The notes: generated by a model not told the origin, from the letters alone. DNA of 64,000 nucleotides from Ruminococcus sp. YRD2003 (GCA_900109435.1 FNZT01000004.1:162585-226584); one strand, 5' to 3'; counted from the stretch's first letter, positions 1 through 7,104 are shown. Translations and numbers: made by a program.

Positions 1-252
1 TGTCACTATGACGAGGAAAAGAAAAGTTCGACCATAAGCCGCACAGGTATCGCAAGAGACACTGCGATGTCATTGAGCAATGTTGAGCGCGCACTGAAAA
101 CTCTTGCGCAGAAGGATATCATTCGCATACACAACAACTACGCCGACAACGGGCGTCAGGTCGAGAACTCATACGAGGTAGCATTCCTGAATTATGACAT
201 GGACGAAAACAAGCTCCGTGACGCAGAGTTGGCGTTGCTGTTTAAAAGTTAA
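1..252 (+). CDS. Partial winged-helix (HTH_36-like) replication-initiator-type protein
   Basis: The frame is open from base 1 and ends at TAA 250-252, so only the last 83 residues are present. Seen: a helix-turn-helix pattern (ISRTGIARDTAMSLSNVERA), a following helix (LKTLAQKDIIRI) and a wing ending in NSYEV. This is the fold used by RepA-like and HTH_36 proteins of mobile elements to bind origin repeats. An internal ATG at 67 is not a likely start because the HTH begins upstream of it. Candidate direct repeats and an AT-rich stretch lie directly downstream. The exact family cannot be fixed from the fragment. Confidence 0.6.
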   Translation, partial: CHYDEEKKSSTISRTGIARDTAMSLSNVERALKTLAQKDIIRIHNNYADNGRQVENSYEVAFLNYDMDENKLRDAELALLFKS

Positions 253-253
253 T

Positions 254-345
254 TGTCATAGGGGCTGTGTCATGATGTCATAGGCTTATATATTAAGTAT
301 ACAAGATAATATATAATAATACTAATACGAAGAAGGAAGATATAT
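254..345. repeat. Short direct repeats plus AT-rich tract, possible replication origin
   Basis: TGTCATAGG occurs at 254-262 and 276-284 with another TGTCAT between them (268-273). They are followed by about 55 nt made almost entirely of A and T. Iteron-like repeats beside an AT-rich tract, just after a Rep-like gene, are the usual layout of a theta-type plasmid origin. Only two full repeats are present, so this is suggestive only. Confidence 0.3.
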
Positions 346-487
346 ATTACATGATAATTATAAATCAAGTAAGCGCCTTTTTTCTTCAGCTATAATATCT
401 GTGACAGCAGCGTATAAGGAGCGTTTATCTGAAACACACGCAGAAAGCCCCGAGTTTGCCGTCCTCAAAAGGGAAATAGTATAGTTA

Positions 488-540
488 CCCCACCGCTCGC
501 GTTGAACGCGATCGTCGCGCAACGTGGAGCGAGTGTGGGG
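488..540. repeat. Long imperfect inverted repeat (hairpin)
   Basis: CCCCAC/GTGGGG (488-493 with 535-540), CGCTC/GAGCG (494-498 with 527-531) and GTTG/CAAC (501-504 with 520-523) pair in order around a GC-rich centre. Such extended hairpins occur at transfer origins, single-strand initiation sites and structured RNAs. Nothing in the sequence decides between these. Confidence 0.5.
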
Positions 541-585
541 ATTATACAGATATCGAAAGAAACGAAAAGTTGGAGTCACGGAGGT

Positions 586-729
586 CGGTCCGCAAGACCG
601 GCAAGCATAGCAAACGGCGTTCCTTTTGCCACTGAAACGGGAGAACCCGTGCCCCTTTTTGGTTTGCAGGAAAAAGGCTGGCGTCATTTGCGCCCGCCAT
701 TCCACATCGGACGGGCAGTGCCCGCCGAT
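586..729 (+). ncRNA. Hairpin-dense region, candidate structured RNA or transfer/replication site
   Basis: Six consecutive local hairpins can be drawn on one strand: CGGTC/GACCG (586-600), GCAAA/TTTGC (610-629), ACGGG-AGAA-CCCGT (637-650), CCTTTTT/AAAAAGG (654-677), GGCG/CGCC (680-694) and ATCGG plus CGGGC closing against GCCCG plus CCGAT (706-729). Such density is unlikely in neutral spacer. No known RNA class was recognised, no clear promoter was found, and the strand is arbitrary. Confidence 0.35.
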
Positions 730-1015
730 TATTCGGCATTTCCTGTGACGTAAGCAGAGGCGTCTTTCCTTGGGAATTTCAAAAAAGCAGGCGTCTTTTT
801 TGAGAAAAAAGTCAGATAAAGGCTATGATTAGGGAGATATGGGAGGCGTCTGAGCAGCATAATTGCCGCTGTGAGAGGAGTGATAAAAAACCGAGTAGGC
901 CTCGCAAGGGATGCTCAAAAAGTCTGGGCTGGTAACACGCAGGCTCAGCAAAGACGGTACGATTTGATTTTGTACCTGTGAATTTGAATTGAATAGTTTT
1001 AGAGGAGGCGGATGT

Positions 1016-1240
1016 ATGAGCATAAACCTTGAAAAGACTCATTGCAGTGAAGATCCCGAGGTACAGTCCGTATTGCATCACGACTGTACTGTTGACGGTG
1101 TCACCTATCGTGTTTGGTCTGCTTTCCTTGGCAGGAGAAGAGCTGAAGATTTACTCGGAGCTCTCATGCTCCGACAGCTCGAGAGGGGGTATGGAACTCC
1201 TGCCGTTGATGCAAAGCAGACCGAGAGCAAGTTGGTATAA
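1016..1240 (+). CDS. TnpW-like small transposon-encoded protein
   Basis: This is a 74-residue protein. The ATG at 1016 was chosen because AGAGGAGG lies just upstream; an in-frame start at 989 would include the ribosome site. The core VDGVTYRVWSAF followed by AEDLLGALMLRQLER resembles the TnpW family, small proteins commonly encoded beside serine recombinases in Clostridial conjugative and mobilisable elements. Their biochemical role is not established. It sits 120 nt before the recombinase gene, which supports the assignment. The family call rests on pattern memory, so it is moderate. Confidence 0.5.
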   Translation: MSINLEKTHCSEDPEVQSVLHHDCTVDGVTYRVWSAFLGRRRAEDLLGALMLRQLERGYGTPAVDAKQTESKLV

Positions 1241-1360
1241 AAACCGGAAAACGTTTTTTGTTCAGTCCTACGAAATCAGTCGAATGCACTGGATTCCGAA
1301 GCGGATATGTGGTATACTGTCCGTGTAAGGAGCTGCTGCACGGCTGAGAAAGGAGTAATA

Positions 1361-2989
1361 ATGAAAAACAAACAGCCCCAAAAAGCAGCGCTGTATTGCA
1401 GACTCTCGGTCGACGACGGGCGAATGGGCGAAAGCGTAAGCATTGGCTCGCAGAAATTATTACTGGAGCAGTACTGCAAGGATCATGCAATAGATAATTA
1501 CGAAGTGTACGATGATGACGGATACAGCGGCACTAACTTCAATCGCCCTGGGTTCCTGAGAATGTATGAGGACATCAAAAAGGGTTTGATTAATATGGTG
1601 CTGGTCAAGGACCAGTCACGATTCGGAAGGTCGTATATTGAAGTCGGAATGTACGTCGAAAAGTTCAATGAGCTTGGAGTACGCTTCATTGCAGTTAGCG
1701 ATAACTATGATTCGGTGAAGAATGAAAACGATATGATGTTCCCTATGCGAAACGTGCTGAATGATTACTACGCGAGGGAGGCATCTATTAAAACCAAAAC
1801 AGCCAAGAAAGCTAAAGCAAAGGCCGGTCAGTTCATCGGTTCAAAGCCACCGTTCGGTTACAAGCTCGATCCCAATGACAGGCATCACCTTGTGATTGAC
1901 GAGCCTGCCGCTGAGACAGTACGAAGGATATTCCGAATGGCAGCACAGGGGATTGGTTACAATAAGACTGCCAAAATCTTCCGTGAGGAAAAAGTTCTCA
2001 CACCAATAGCTTACTTTAATCTTCATAATCCCGACTACTTCAAATCGGATTATTGGAGACGGGAATTCGACTGGCACGTTACTTCTATCCGAGTGATACT
2101 TGAAAACGAGGTCTATCTAGGTAAGCTCGTATATGGAAAACAGAAGACCAGGTCGATGAAAAGCAAGAAGAAGGTCAAGTGCCCGCGTGAGGAATGGATA
2201 ATAGTTGAGAACTGTCATGAGCCTATAATCTCTCAGGAGCTATGGGACAGCGCACACAGAATGATGAGTGTTAAGCGTCGTGCTACCAAGACAGGAGAGT
2301 TCCAAATATTTGCGGGACACTTGTACTGCGCAGACTGCGGTCACGCTCTTACCTACTCGCAAAAGAAACGCCGCGACGGTACATACCACGGAGCATATTC
2401 ATGCTGGCTGTACAAAACTCACGGCAAGGAATACTGTGCATCGCATTACATCAACTACGATGTTATCTATGACCTTGTGCTTAAGGACATAAGGCGGCTG
2501 CTGAAATCTTACCGTAAAAACAAAGACGGTTTCAGAGCCTTCCTTGAAAACAGATGCAGCGGTATCAGCAGTAAAAGAATAGTAATGCTGAAACATGAGC
2601 TCAATGAGGCACAGGGAAGAGTAGCCGAGCTTGACCACCTTCTGAATAAGCTTTATGAGGATAACGCTCTTGGCAAGATTCCTGATAACCGTTATGTTCA
2701 GATGTCAAATAGATTTGAAGATGAACAGTCCAAACTGAATGAGTCGGTAAATGAAATGTCATCAGAGCTTGCAAAATATAAGCTTACAACTGACGAGACA
2801 GAAAAGTTTACAAGTGTCATTGATAAGTACACTGACATCAAAGAGCTTGATGATATTATCATAAATGAGTTCATTGATAAGATATTTGTCCATCATAAAG
2901 AAGACATTGACGGAAAGACCTTTCAGCAGGTCGAGATATATTATAAATTCGTGGGAAATTTGAATCAGACTACAAAGAAAGCAGCGTAA
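1361..2989 (+). CDS. Large serine recombinase (resolvase/TnpX type, DUF4368 C-terminus)
   Basis: This 542-residue integrase/excisionase would cut and rejoin DNA through a serine-DNA link. The start at ATG 1361 follows GAAAGGAG; the frame is open upstream to 1307 but without a ribosome site. Seen: an N-terminal resolvase domain with YCRLSVDDG (nucleophile Ser16) and the DQSRFGRS loop, a recombinase domain after SKPPFGYKLDP, a zinc ribbon beginning CADCGHALTY near residue 330, a charged coiled coil near 410-470, and a C-terminal DUF4368-like part. Length and order fit intact TnpX-like enzymes. It is the last gene of the element and is followed by a terminator and the junction. Confidence 0.9.
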   Translation: MKNKQPQKAALYCRLSVDDGRMGESVSIGSQKLLLEQYCKDHAIDNYEVYDDDGYSGTNFNRPGFLRMYEDIKKGLINMVLVKDQSRFGRSYIEVGMYVEKFNELGVRFIAVSDNYDSVKNENDMMFPMRNVLNDYYAREASIKTKTAKKAKAKAGQFIGSKPPFGYKLDPNDRHHLVIDEPAAETVRRIFRMAAQGIGYNKTAKIFREEKVLTPIAYFNLHNPDYFKSDYWRREFDWHVTSIRVILENEVYLGKLVYGKQKTRSMKSKKKVKCPREEWIIVENCHEPIISQELWDSAHRMMSVKRRATKTGEFQIFAGHLYCADCGHALTYSQKKRRDGTYHGAYSCWLYKTHGKEYCASHYINYDVIYDLVLKDIRRLLKSYRKNKDGFRAFLENRCSGISSKRIVMLKHELNEAQGRVAELDHLLNKLYEDNALGKIPDNRYVQMSNRFEDEQSKLNESVNEMSSELAKYKLTTDETEKFTSVIDKYTDIKELDDIIINEFIDKIFVHHKEDIDGKTFQQVEIYYKFVGNLNQTTKKAA

Positions 2990-2995
2990 AATAAG

Positions 2996-3023
2996 CATAG
3001 AGGAAACGACTGTTTCCTCTATG
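2996..3023 (+). terminator. Hairpin after the recombinase gene
   Basis: CATAGAGGAAAC (2996-3007) pairs perfectly with GTTTCCTCTATG (3012-3023) around a GACT loop, seven bases after the recombinase stop codon. There is no strong T-run after it, so it may be a weak terminator or a recombination-site arm. Confidence 0.55.
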
Positions 3024-3030
3024 TGACAAC

Positions 3031-3066
3031 CTGTAGTCGCAGGTTCGAGTCCCGTCACAAGCTCCA
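3031..3066 (+). other. tRNA 3'-end fragment at the element junction (att-like site)
   Basis: The stretch contains a TTCGAGT T-loop (3044-3050), then CCCGT, CACAAGC as a 3' acceptor strand, a T discriminator and CCA ending at 3066. No D-arm or anticodon arm precedes it: upstream is the recombinase terminator. The T-stem GCAGG/CCCGT has an A-C mismatch, as expected if the two halves come from different partners. Translated on the minus strand it gives the VTGLEPATTG string that is a known artefact of tRNA 3' ends. U73 is most common in tRNA-Gly, -Cys and -Thr, but the identity is not determined. Confidence 0.6.
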
Positions 3067-3127
3067 GCGCCGAGCGGGCGCGCGCAGATTCGCGCATGAA
3101 GTATTATATGAATTGTAAACCATACAC

Positions 3128-3176
3128 AAAACAACAATGCCCTGCAGGCTTAAACCTTGCAGGGCATTGTTGTTTT
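3128..3176. terminator. Long bidirectional terminator hairpin
   Basis: AAAACAACAATGCCCTGCA on the left pairs with its complement ending TTGTTGTTTT on the right around a short loop, with A/T runs on both sides. The MATE gene (minus strand) has its stop codon inside the hairpin. It can stop transcription both from the mobile element and from the transporter gene. Confidence 0.8.
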
Positions 3177-4484
3177 AGTATTGCCGAATCTGCTGAACAT
3201 GGCAAATCCAACGGCAGAGGTTATTATCTCGGTTATGGGGTATGTCAGCCAGAAGTAGTACAGTCCGAATCGGGCGAACAGCCAACCCAGAGGAACGAAC
3301 AGGAAAACAGTCCGTATCACTGTGAGGACGGAGCTTTTGAAGGGACTTCCCACTGCCTGAAAGAACACGGGAAACAGCAGGGATACTGCCATTGGCACAA
3401 AGCTGAGTCCGATTATGCGGAAACCGTGAACACCTATTCTCAGGACTTCGCTGTCGTGGGAGAAAAAGCGTATCATCTGGGACGGAATGAACAGGAAGCA
3501 CAGCGTTCCCATTCCCATCAGAACAGCTCCTGCGATGAAGGAGTCCCACAGGATACTGCGGCAGCGTTTTGTGTTCTGCTGAGCGTAATTGAAGCTTATC
3601 ATGGGGACTATGCAGGTCTGCAACGCGCCGAGAGGTATGAAGAAGAAGGTCTGCCATTTGTAGTAAAGACCGAGGACTGTCACTGCCTGGTCCGAGAATG
3701 TGGCAAGTATCATATTCAGTCCGAAAATATAGAAGGTGTACGCAGACTGCATAAGGATATTCGGCGTACCCAGTCTGTAAATGTTCCTTATGTTCACCCA
3801 GTATTTTTTCAGCGCAGGGGGCTTGTAGAATCCGCGCTTCATTACGATGACTGCGGCGGCTGTCTGACCTATAACGGTGGATATTGCCGCACCTGTTATC
3901 CCAAGCTTCGGCAGTCCGAGCCAGCCGAATATCAGCAGCTGATCGAGTACGATGTTTACTGCCGCACCTATTATCTGAGCTGTCATGGGCAGCTTCATAT
4001 TGCCCTTGGATTGCAGTATTTTCGTCCATATGCTCTCGAAGAAAAGTCCGAAGCTGAATACGCATACTATCCTGCCGTACCGCACCACATCGGCGCGTAT
4101 CATCTCCGAATCCGTGGAAATTCTCGCATAAAACGGCATTATCAGATAGCATATCAGCGCAAAAATCAGCCAGAGCATAAATGCAAGCGGAGTTCCCACA
4201 CCTGCGGCCTCGGCGGCTCGTTTCTCCTTTTTTATTCCGAAGAAGAATGCCATTGCGGTATTAATGCCGACTCCCGAACCCACAGCGAGAGCTATCATAA
4301 GAAGCTGTAAGGGATAAACTATGGACAGTGCCGTGAGTCCTTCCTCCGAGCACCTGCCGATGAAAAAGCTGTCAACGATGTTATACAGCGCCTGTATGAG
4401 CTGTGCAGCCATGACGGGCGGCGCAAGTCTGAATATCATTTTCCATATGCTGTCTTTTGCAAAATCTATCTGTCCTTTTTCCAT
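3150..4484 (-). CDS. MATE family multidrug/cation antiporter
   Basis: This 444-residue integral membrane protein has about 12 hydrophobic segments in two halves, as in the MATE family, which exports cationic drugs or metabolites using Na+ or H+ gradients. Seen: an N-terminal FRLAPPVMAAQLIQALYNIV segment followed by DSFFIGR, and the repeat of this pattern in the second half near LGTPNILMQSAYTF. Length matches the family (440-470). It is transcribed alone from a consensus promoter (4508-4536). The substrate cannot be inferred. A long open frame on the opposite strand (3096-4310) is a shadow of it. Confidence 0.9.
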   Translation of the reverse strand: MEKGQIDFAKDSIWKMIFRLAPPVMAAQLIQALYNIVDSFFIGRCSEEGLTALSIVYPLQLLMIALAVGSGVGINTAMAFFFGIKKEKRAAEAAGVGTPLAFMLWLIFALICYLIMPFYARISTDSEMIRADVVRYGRIVCVFSFGLFFESIWTKILQSKGNMKLPMTAQIIGAAVNIVLDQLLIFGWLGLPKLGITGAAISTVIGQTAAAVIVMKRGFYKPPALKKYWVNIRNIYRLGTPNILMQSAYTFYIFGLNMILATFSDQAVTVLGLYYKWQTFFFIPLGALQTCIVPMISFNYAQQNTKRCRSILWDSFIAGAVLMGMGTLCFLFIPSQMIRFFSHDSEVLRIGVHGFRIIGLSFVPMAVSLLFPVFFQAVGSPFKSSVLTVIRTVFLFVPLGWLFARFGLYYFWLTYPITEIITSAVGFAMFSRFGNTKTTMPCKV

Positions 4485-4507
4485 ATAAGCACTTCCTTAG
4501 CCTATAC

Positions 4508-4536
4508 ATTATAGCACAGATATATGCGGCTTTCAA
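4508..4536 (-). promoter_or_regulatory. Sigma-A promoter of the MATE gene
   Basis: On the minus strand TTGAAA (4531-4536) and TATAAT (4508-4513) are separated by 17 nt, 24 nt before the start codon. Confidence 0.75.
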
Positions 4537-4598
4537 TAAGGATGAGCGAATATTACTGCTCGGATATATAGCCTCTCAATTATTTCAGCGATAAACCA

Positions 4599-4627
4599 TT
4601 GCTTTATTGAAGATAAAATGATAGAAT
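4599..4627 (+). promoter_or_regulatory. Possible promoter of the 4762 gene
   Basis: TTGCTT and TAGAAT are spaced by 17 nt, about 135 nt upstream of the start codon. Both boxes deviate from consensus. The rest of 4485-4761 is AT-rich with no gene. Confidence 0.4.
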
Positions 4628-4761
4628 GTAATTATCAGGGATTATTGACTGGAGCGGAGAGGTAGTCGCCAATTAATGAAAAAGAGTATTATTGTTTTAT
4701 ATAAAGCCATTTAATTGGAACAGATGGAGTTACTGAACTTATAGGAAAGAGTGATTTTGAA

Positions 4762-5166
4762 ATGAGTATGGGTTATGCGGCACGGTGTAGAATCAAAAAC
4801 GAAAATGAAGCTGAAGTTGTGTATGAATATGCTTGTTACAATCTTAATAACGATGATTACGAGCTTGCTAAAGAATCATTCTGTGGTCTGATTACAATCA
4901 AGAAAAATGCTTTTGTTGAACCCGAGATACACGAAAAAATCAAACGATTTCCTAACGGGAAAAAGGAACTCATGATTAAAAAAGTTAAAAGAGAAGTTGA
5001 TTATGAAACTCTTTTTGATACTGGACAAATAACGGTCAAGAATAGTTCTTACTGTTGGAAAACTATTTCTGGGTTTGATATAATGGCACTGAAATTGGTA
5101 TGGAAGATATTTAGTATATATCAGGATAATTCGCTGATACCGAAAAGTATAGCTATAGATTATTAA
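4762..5166 (+). CDS. Hypothetical protein, unrecognised
   Basis: A 134-residue, charged, soluble protein without signal peptide or membrane segment. Seen: an N-terminal MGYAARCRI beta-like segment, an LNNDDYEL stretch, and an FPNGKKELMIKKV basic segment that suggests a small alpha/beta fold. The start may be ATG 4762 or ATG 4768; GGAAAGAG lies 14-20 nt upstream. The gene is visibly richer in A and T than its neighbours, sits alone between a transporter and a deletion scar, and may be a recent arrival. No function is offered; an immunity or antitoxin role is possible but unsupported. Confidence 0.55.
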   Translation: MSMGYAARCRIKNENEAEVVYEYACYNLNNDDYELAKESFCGLITIKKNAFVEPEIHEKIKRFPNGKKELMIKKVKREVDYETLFDTGQITVKNSSYCWKTISGFDIMALKLVWKIFSIYQDNSLIPKSIAIDY

Positions 5167-5179
5167 ATGAGGCGATAAT

Positions 5180-5236
5180 ATGTTCAAAAACAAAGTAGCC
5201 GTAGTAACAGGCGGCGCAAGTGGTGTCCTGCTGTGA
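5180..5236 (+). pseudogene. N-terminal scrap of a short-chain dehydrogenase
   Basis: ATG at 5180 gives MFKNKVAVVTGGASGVLL and then a stop. The first 15 residues are the start of a short-chain dehydrogenase/reductase: first beta strand and the TGGASG nucleotide-binding turn. The expected IG and everything after it are missing. It follows GAGGCG as a ribosome site and abuts a membrane-protein remnant in another frame. It looks like the left side of a deletion or insertion scar. Confidence 0.65.
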
Positions 5237-5523
5237 TAGCTGTACTGTTTGCTGCTGTGCTGATACTCACATGGAACGGACCTGTCAGTCTGCTGGCGTT
5301 TACTGCCTCAGTCACGAGCACATTCGCTTACTGGTCCGACAGTCCGCGAAAGATACGCATGGTAAATCTGGTCTGTGCTTCACCGTGCTGGCTGGCGTAT
5401 GATGTTATCGTGTATTCACTGGGAGGCATTGTGAGCGAGTCCATAACTATCATTTCGATACTTGTATCGTTTGTCCGTTTTGGGTGGAATGGACTTGAAC
5501 GTGATGCAAGTGACGGAGCATAA
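5222..5523 (+). pseudogene. C-terminal half of a YgjV-family inner membrane protein
   Basis: The frame from about 5222 gives VIAVLFAAVLILTWNGPVSL, then STFAYWSDSPRKIRMVNL and a final hydrophobic segment ending SFVRFGWNG. This matches the second half of YgjV-type membrane proteins (normally about 170-180 residues). The N-terminal half is absent and the only available start is a GTG at 5233 without a ribosome site. A good terminator follows, consistent with a formerly intact gene. It could still be expressed, but the junction with the dehydrogenase scrap argues for a remnant. Confidence 0.6.
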
Positions 5524-5531
5524 CAAGCAAG

Positions 5532-5560
5532 CCGCAGGGTAATCCCTGCGGAGTTTCTTT
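5532..5560 (+). terminator. Rho-independent terminator
   Basis: CCGCAGGG (5532-5539) pairs with CCCTGCGG (5544-5551) around TAAT, followed by AGTTTCTTT. It lies nine bases after the stop of the YgjV remnant. Confidence 0.8.
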
Positions 5561-5645
5561 GTGAGCTGACGGATGATACGACTGCACATCTTCAGCACAG
5601 CCTTTGTGCGGTGCTGCCTATAGAAAAATACTATATCCGCGCTGC

Positions 5646-5674
5646 TTGAAATAATCAGCGGGCAATGTTATACT
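5646..5674 (+). promoter_or_regulatory. Sigma-A promoter with no gene behind it
   Basis: TTGAAA (5646-5651), a 17-nt spacer and TATACT (5669-5674) point to transcription from about 5681 into a stretch without any coding frame. The only gene ahead, rhodanese, is on the opposite strand. Confidence 0.65.
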
Positions 5675-5680
5675 TATTAT

Positions 5681-5840
5681 TGCTTTGGATATAGAAAATC
5701 ATAAGTATTTCGTCGGTCTGCGCTGAGGCGAAAAACACGGAAGAGGGCAGCACATGGCTATCCGCTCGCCTGCCTTCTTTTCATGGGGACGATCTCCCCC
5801 TCCGTCTCGCCGCGGACCACGTAATTCTTTTTCGCAGTTT
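5681..5840 (+). ncRNA. Candidate structured small RNA (unclassified)
   Basis: Nested pairings run in order: CGT/ACG (5711-5713 with 5819-5821), GGTCTGC/GCGGACC (5715-5721 with 5812-5818), GGCGA/TCGCC (5727-5731 with 5807-5811), ACGGA/TCCGT (5737-5741 with 5801-5805), a 10-bp arm AAGAGGGCAG/CTGCCTTCTT (5741-5750 with 5770-5779), and GGGGA/TCCCC (5785-5799). T-rich sequence follows (5825-5842). A promoter is correctly placed upstream. The shape (long closing helix, terminal arm, small hairpin on the 3' side) recalls 6S RNA, but no conserved 6S sequence was recognised. No known riboswitch core was seen. Confidence 0.5.
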
Positions 5841-5882
5841 TTGATATTTAATTGCCGCAGTAATAAACACGGCGGTCATACA

Positions 5883-6185
5883 TCACATTTTTTTGCTTGC
5901 AAGATGTGCGATGTATGCGGCATATCCGCCCTCGATATTGTATACGTTATAGTCTCTGTCTTCGAGTATCTCGGCTACTTCTGCGCTGAGGTCGCCCGTT
6001 CTGCACAGGACGTACACGGGTTTGTCCTTCGGCAGTTTTGACAGTCCCGTTGATATTTCATCAAAAGGTACATTCACGGAGCCGTTGAAACCATTGAGCT
6101 CATATTCTTCTTTACTGCGTATATCGAGCAATGTTACTTTTTTTGTATCAAGTGCGGATATCTTTGCCGCTTCTATGCTTTTCAT
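5883..6185 (-). CDS. Rhodanese-like sulfurtransferase domain protein
   Basis: A 100-residue single-domain rhodanese. Seen: LLDIRSKEEYELNGF (the DxR and region-one motif) and the active loop CRTGDLS with Cys61, which would carry a persulfide. The active loop has the five-to-six-residue size of small-molecule sulfurtransferases. The protein is cytoplasmic. It is divergent from a ThiF/MoeB-type gene, and rhodanese plus E1-like enzyme is a common pair for sulfur delivery to a carrier protein. AAAGGAAAT on the minus strand is the ribosome site. The substrate is unknown. Confidence 0.88.
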   Translation of the reverse strand: MKSIEAAKISALDTKKVTLLDIRSKEEYELNGFNGSVNVPFDEISTGLSKLPKDKPVYVLCRTGDLSAEVAEILEDRDYNVYNIEGGYAAYIAHLASKKM

Positions 6186-6213
6186 TTCATTATTTCCTTT
6201 CAGGAGGTCAAAT

Positions 6214-7020
6214 ATGGCGCTTACAGACGAACAGCTCTCGCGCTATTCAAGACATATCACTCTCAAAGAAATTGGCGTGAGAGGTCAGAAAAAACTCCTT
6301 GCCGCAAAAGTCCTTATCATAGGCGCGGGCGGTCTCGGAGCACCTGCCGCGATGTATCTCGCTGCTGCGGGAGTTGGTACTATCGGTATTGCTGACAGCG
6401 ATAAAGTCGAGCTGTCGAATCTGCAAAGGCAGATAATCCACAGCACGAATGATGTCGGAAAGGCGAAGGTGCAGTCCGCAAAAGAGACGATGAACGCTCT
6501 CAATCCCGACGTGAATGTCATTGCCTGCGAGACCCGCATCACGAGTGCGAACATCGCCGATATTATCAGGGATTACGACTTCATAATTGACGGTACCGAT
6601 AATTTCCCTGCAAAATTTCTGATAAATGATGCCTGCGTCCTCGGGCGCAAACCATTCTGCCATGCAGGTATTTTGCGCTTCGAGGGACAGCTTATGACTT
6701 ATGTACCCGACAAAGGTCCCTGCTACCGCTGTATATTTGAAGCTCCGCCGCCGAAGGACGCTGTGCCGAGCTGCCGCGAAGCAGGAGTTATCGGGGCAAT
6801 GGCAGGAATAATCGGCTCCATGCAGGCTCTTGAAGCCGTAAAGTATATCACGGGACAGGGAGAGCTTCTGACGGGAAGTATGCTCGTATTTGACGGGCTG
6901 AAAGCAGAATGGCGAAAGGTCAGGCTTCCGAAAAGAGTGGCGGCTTGTCCTGTCTGCGGCGATTCGCCCGCAATTACGGAGCTTTTTGACGAGGAACATC
7001 AGGCTTGCAGCCTTATATAA
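6214..7020 (+). CDS. ThiF/MoeB/HesA family E1-like adenylyltransferase
   Basis: A 268-residue enzyme that would adenylate the C-terminus of a ubiquitin-like sulfur carrier (ThiS or MoaD type). The start at ATG 6214 follows CAGGAGG; the open frame extends upstream through the opposite rhodanese gene but has no ribosome site there. Seen: nucleotide loop GAGGLG (37-42), LSNLQRQ with the key arginine (67-73), two zinc pairs CYRC (170-173) and CPVC (245-248), and Cys187 in the crossover loop. No carrier or thiazole/molybdopterin gene is nearby, so ThiF versus MoeB cannot be decided. Confidence 0.88.
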   Translation: MALTDEQLSRYSRHITLKEIGVRGQKKLLAAKVLIIGAGGLGAPAAMYLAAAGVGTIGIADSDKVELSNLQRQIIHSTNDVGKAKVQSAKETMNALNPDVNVIACETRITSANIADIIRDYDFIIDGTDNFPAKFLINDACVLGRKPFCHAGILRFEGQLMTYVPDKGPCYRCIFEAPPPKDAVPSCREAGVIGAMAGIIGSMQALEAVKYITGQGELLTGSMLVFDGLKAEWRKVRLPKRVAACPVCGDSPAITELFDEEHQACSLI

Positions 7021-7075
7021 GTCGATTATATAACGGCTGCGAGCTTTTGTCAATAACTAATTCACAGAAAACCTA

Positions 7076-7104
7076 TTGACATTGTAAGAATATTATGGTA
7101 TAGT
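7076..7104 (+). promoter_or_regulatory. Sigma-A promoter of the ACT-gshA operon
   Basis: TTGACA (7076-7081), a 17-nt spacer and TATAGT (7099-7104) place the transcript start near 7111, about 178 nt before the first full gene. Confidence 0.85.

Larger units (their letters stand above)
253..1015. other. Long non-coding stretch of the mobile element
   Basis: There is no convincing gene in 763 bases. From left to right it holds TGTCATAGG direct repeats and an AT-rich tract (254-345), a long imperfect hairpin (488-540), six closely packed hairpins (586-729), a direct repeat GGCGTCTTT (758 and 790), and a final plain stretch before the ribosome site of the next gene. Short ORFs of 60-115 codons on both strands cross the hairpins. 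They have no ribosome sites and look like accidental translations of structured DNA or RNA. Confidence 0.6.
1..3066 (+). mobile_element. Right end of an integrated mobile element (serine-recombinase type)
   Basis: Seen: a Rep-like winged-helix gene fragment, a long non-coding hairpin-rich stretch, a TnpW-like small protein, a large serine recombinase, a terminator, and then a sequence ending like a tRNA 3' end (T-loop, acceptor strand, CCA at 3066). This gene set is typical of small integrative elements of Clostridia. Inference: the element entered a tRNA 3' end and its left half, with the rest of the tRNA, lies outside the window. The exact right boundary is uncertain; it could also be at the T-loop identity block near 3041-3066. 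Confidence 0.65.

Noticed and set aside
502..753. 83-codon frame and its 65-codon opposite-strand partner
   Set aside because: Both cross the hairpin cluster, lack ribosome sites and probably reflect structured non-coding DNA.
871..978. 36-codon frame with GTG start in the mobile element
   Set aside because: No ribosome site and no recognisable motif; it may be a remnant but cannot be supported.
2762..3097. 111-codon minus-strand frame containing VTGLEPATTG
   Set aside because: This string is a known accidental translation of a tRNA 3' end. The frame is antisense to the recombinase.
3096..4310. 404-codon open frame on the plus strand
   Set aside because: It is the antisense shadow of the MATE transporter. 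It has no ribosome site and low-complexity Gln/Glu/Tyr/Cys composition.
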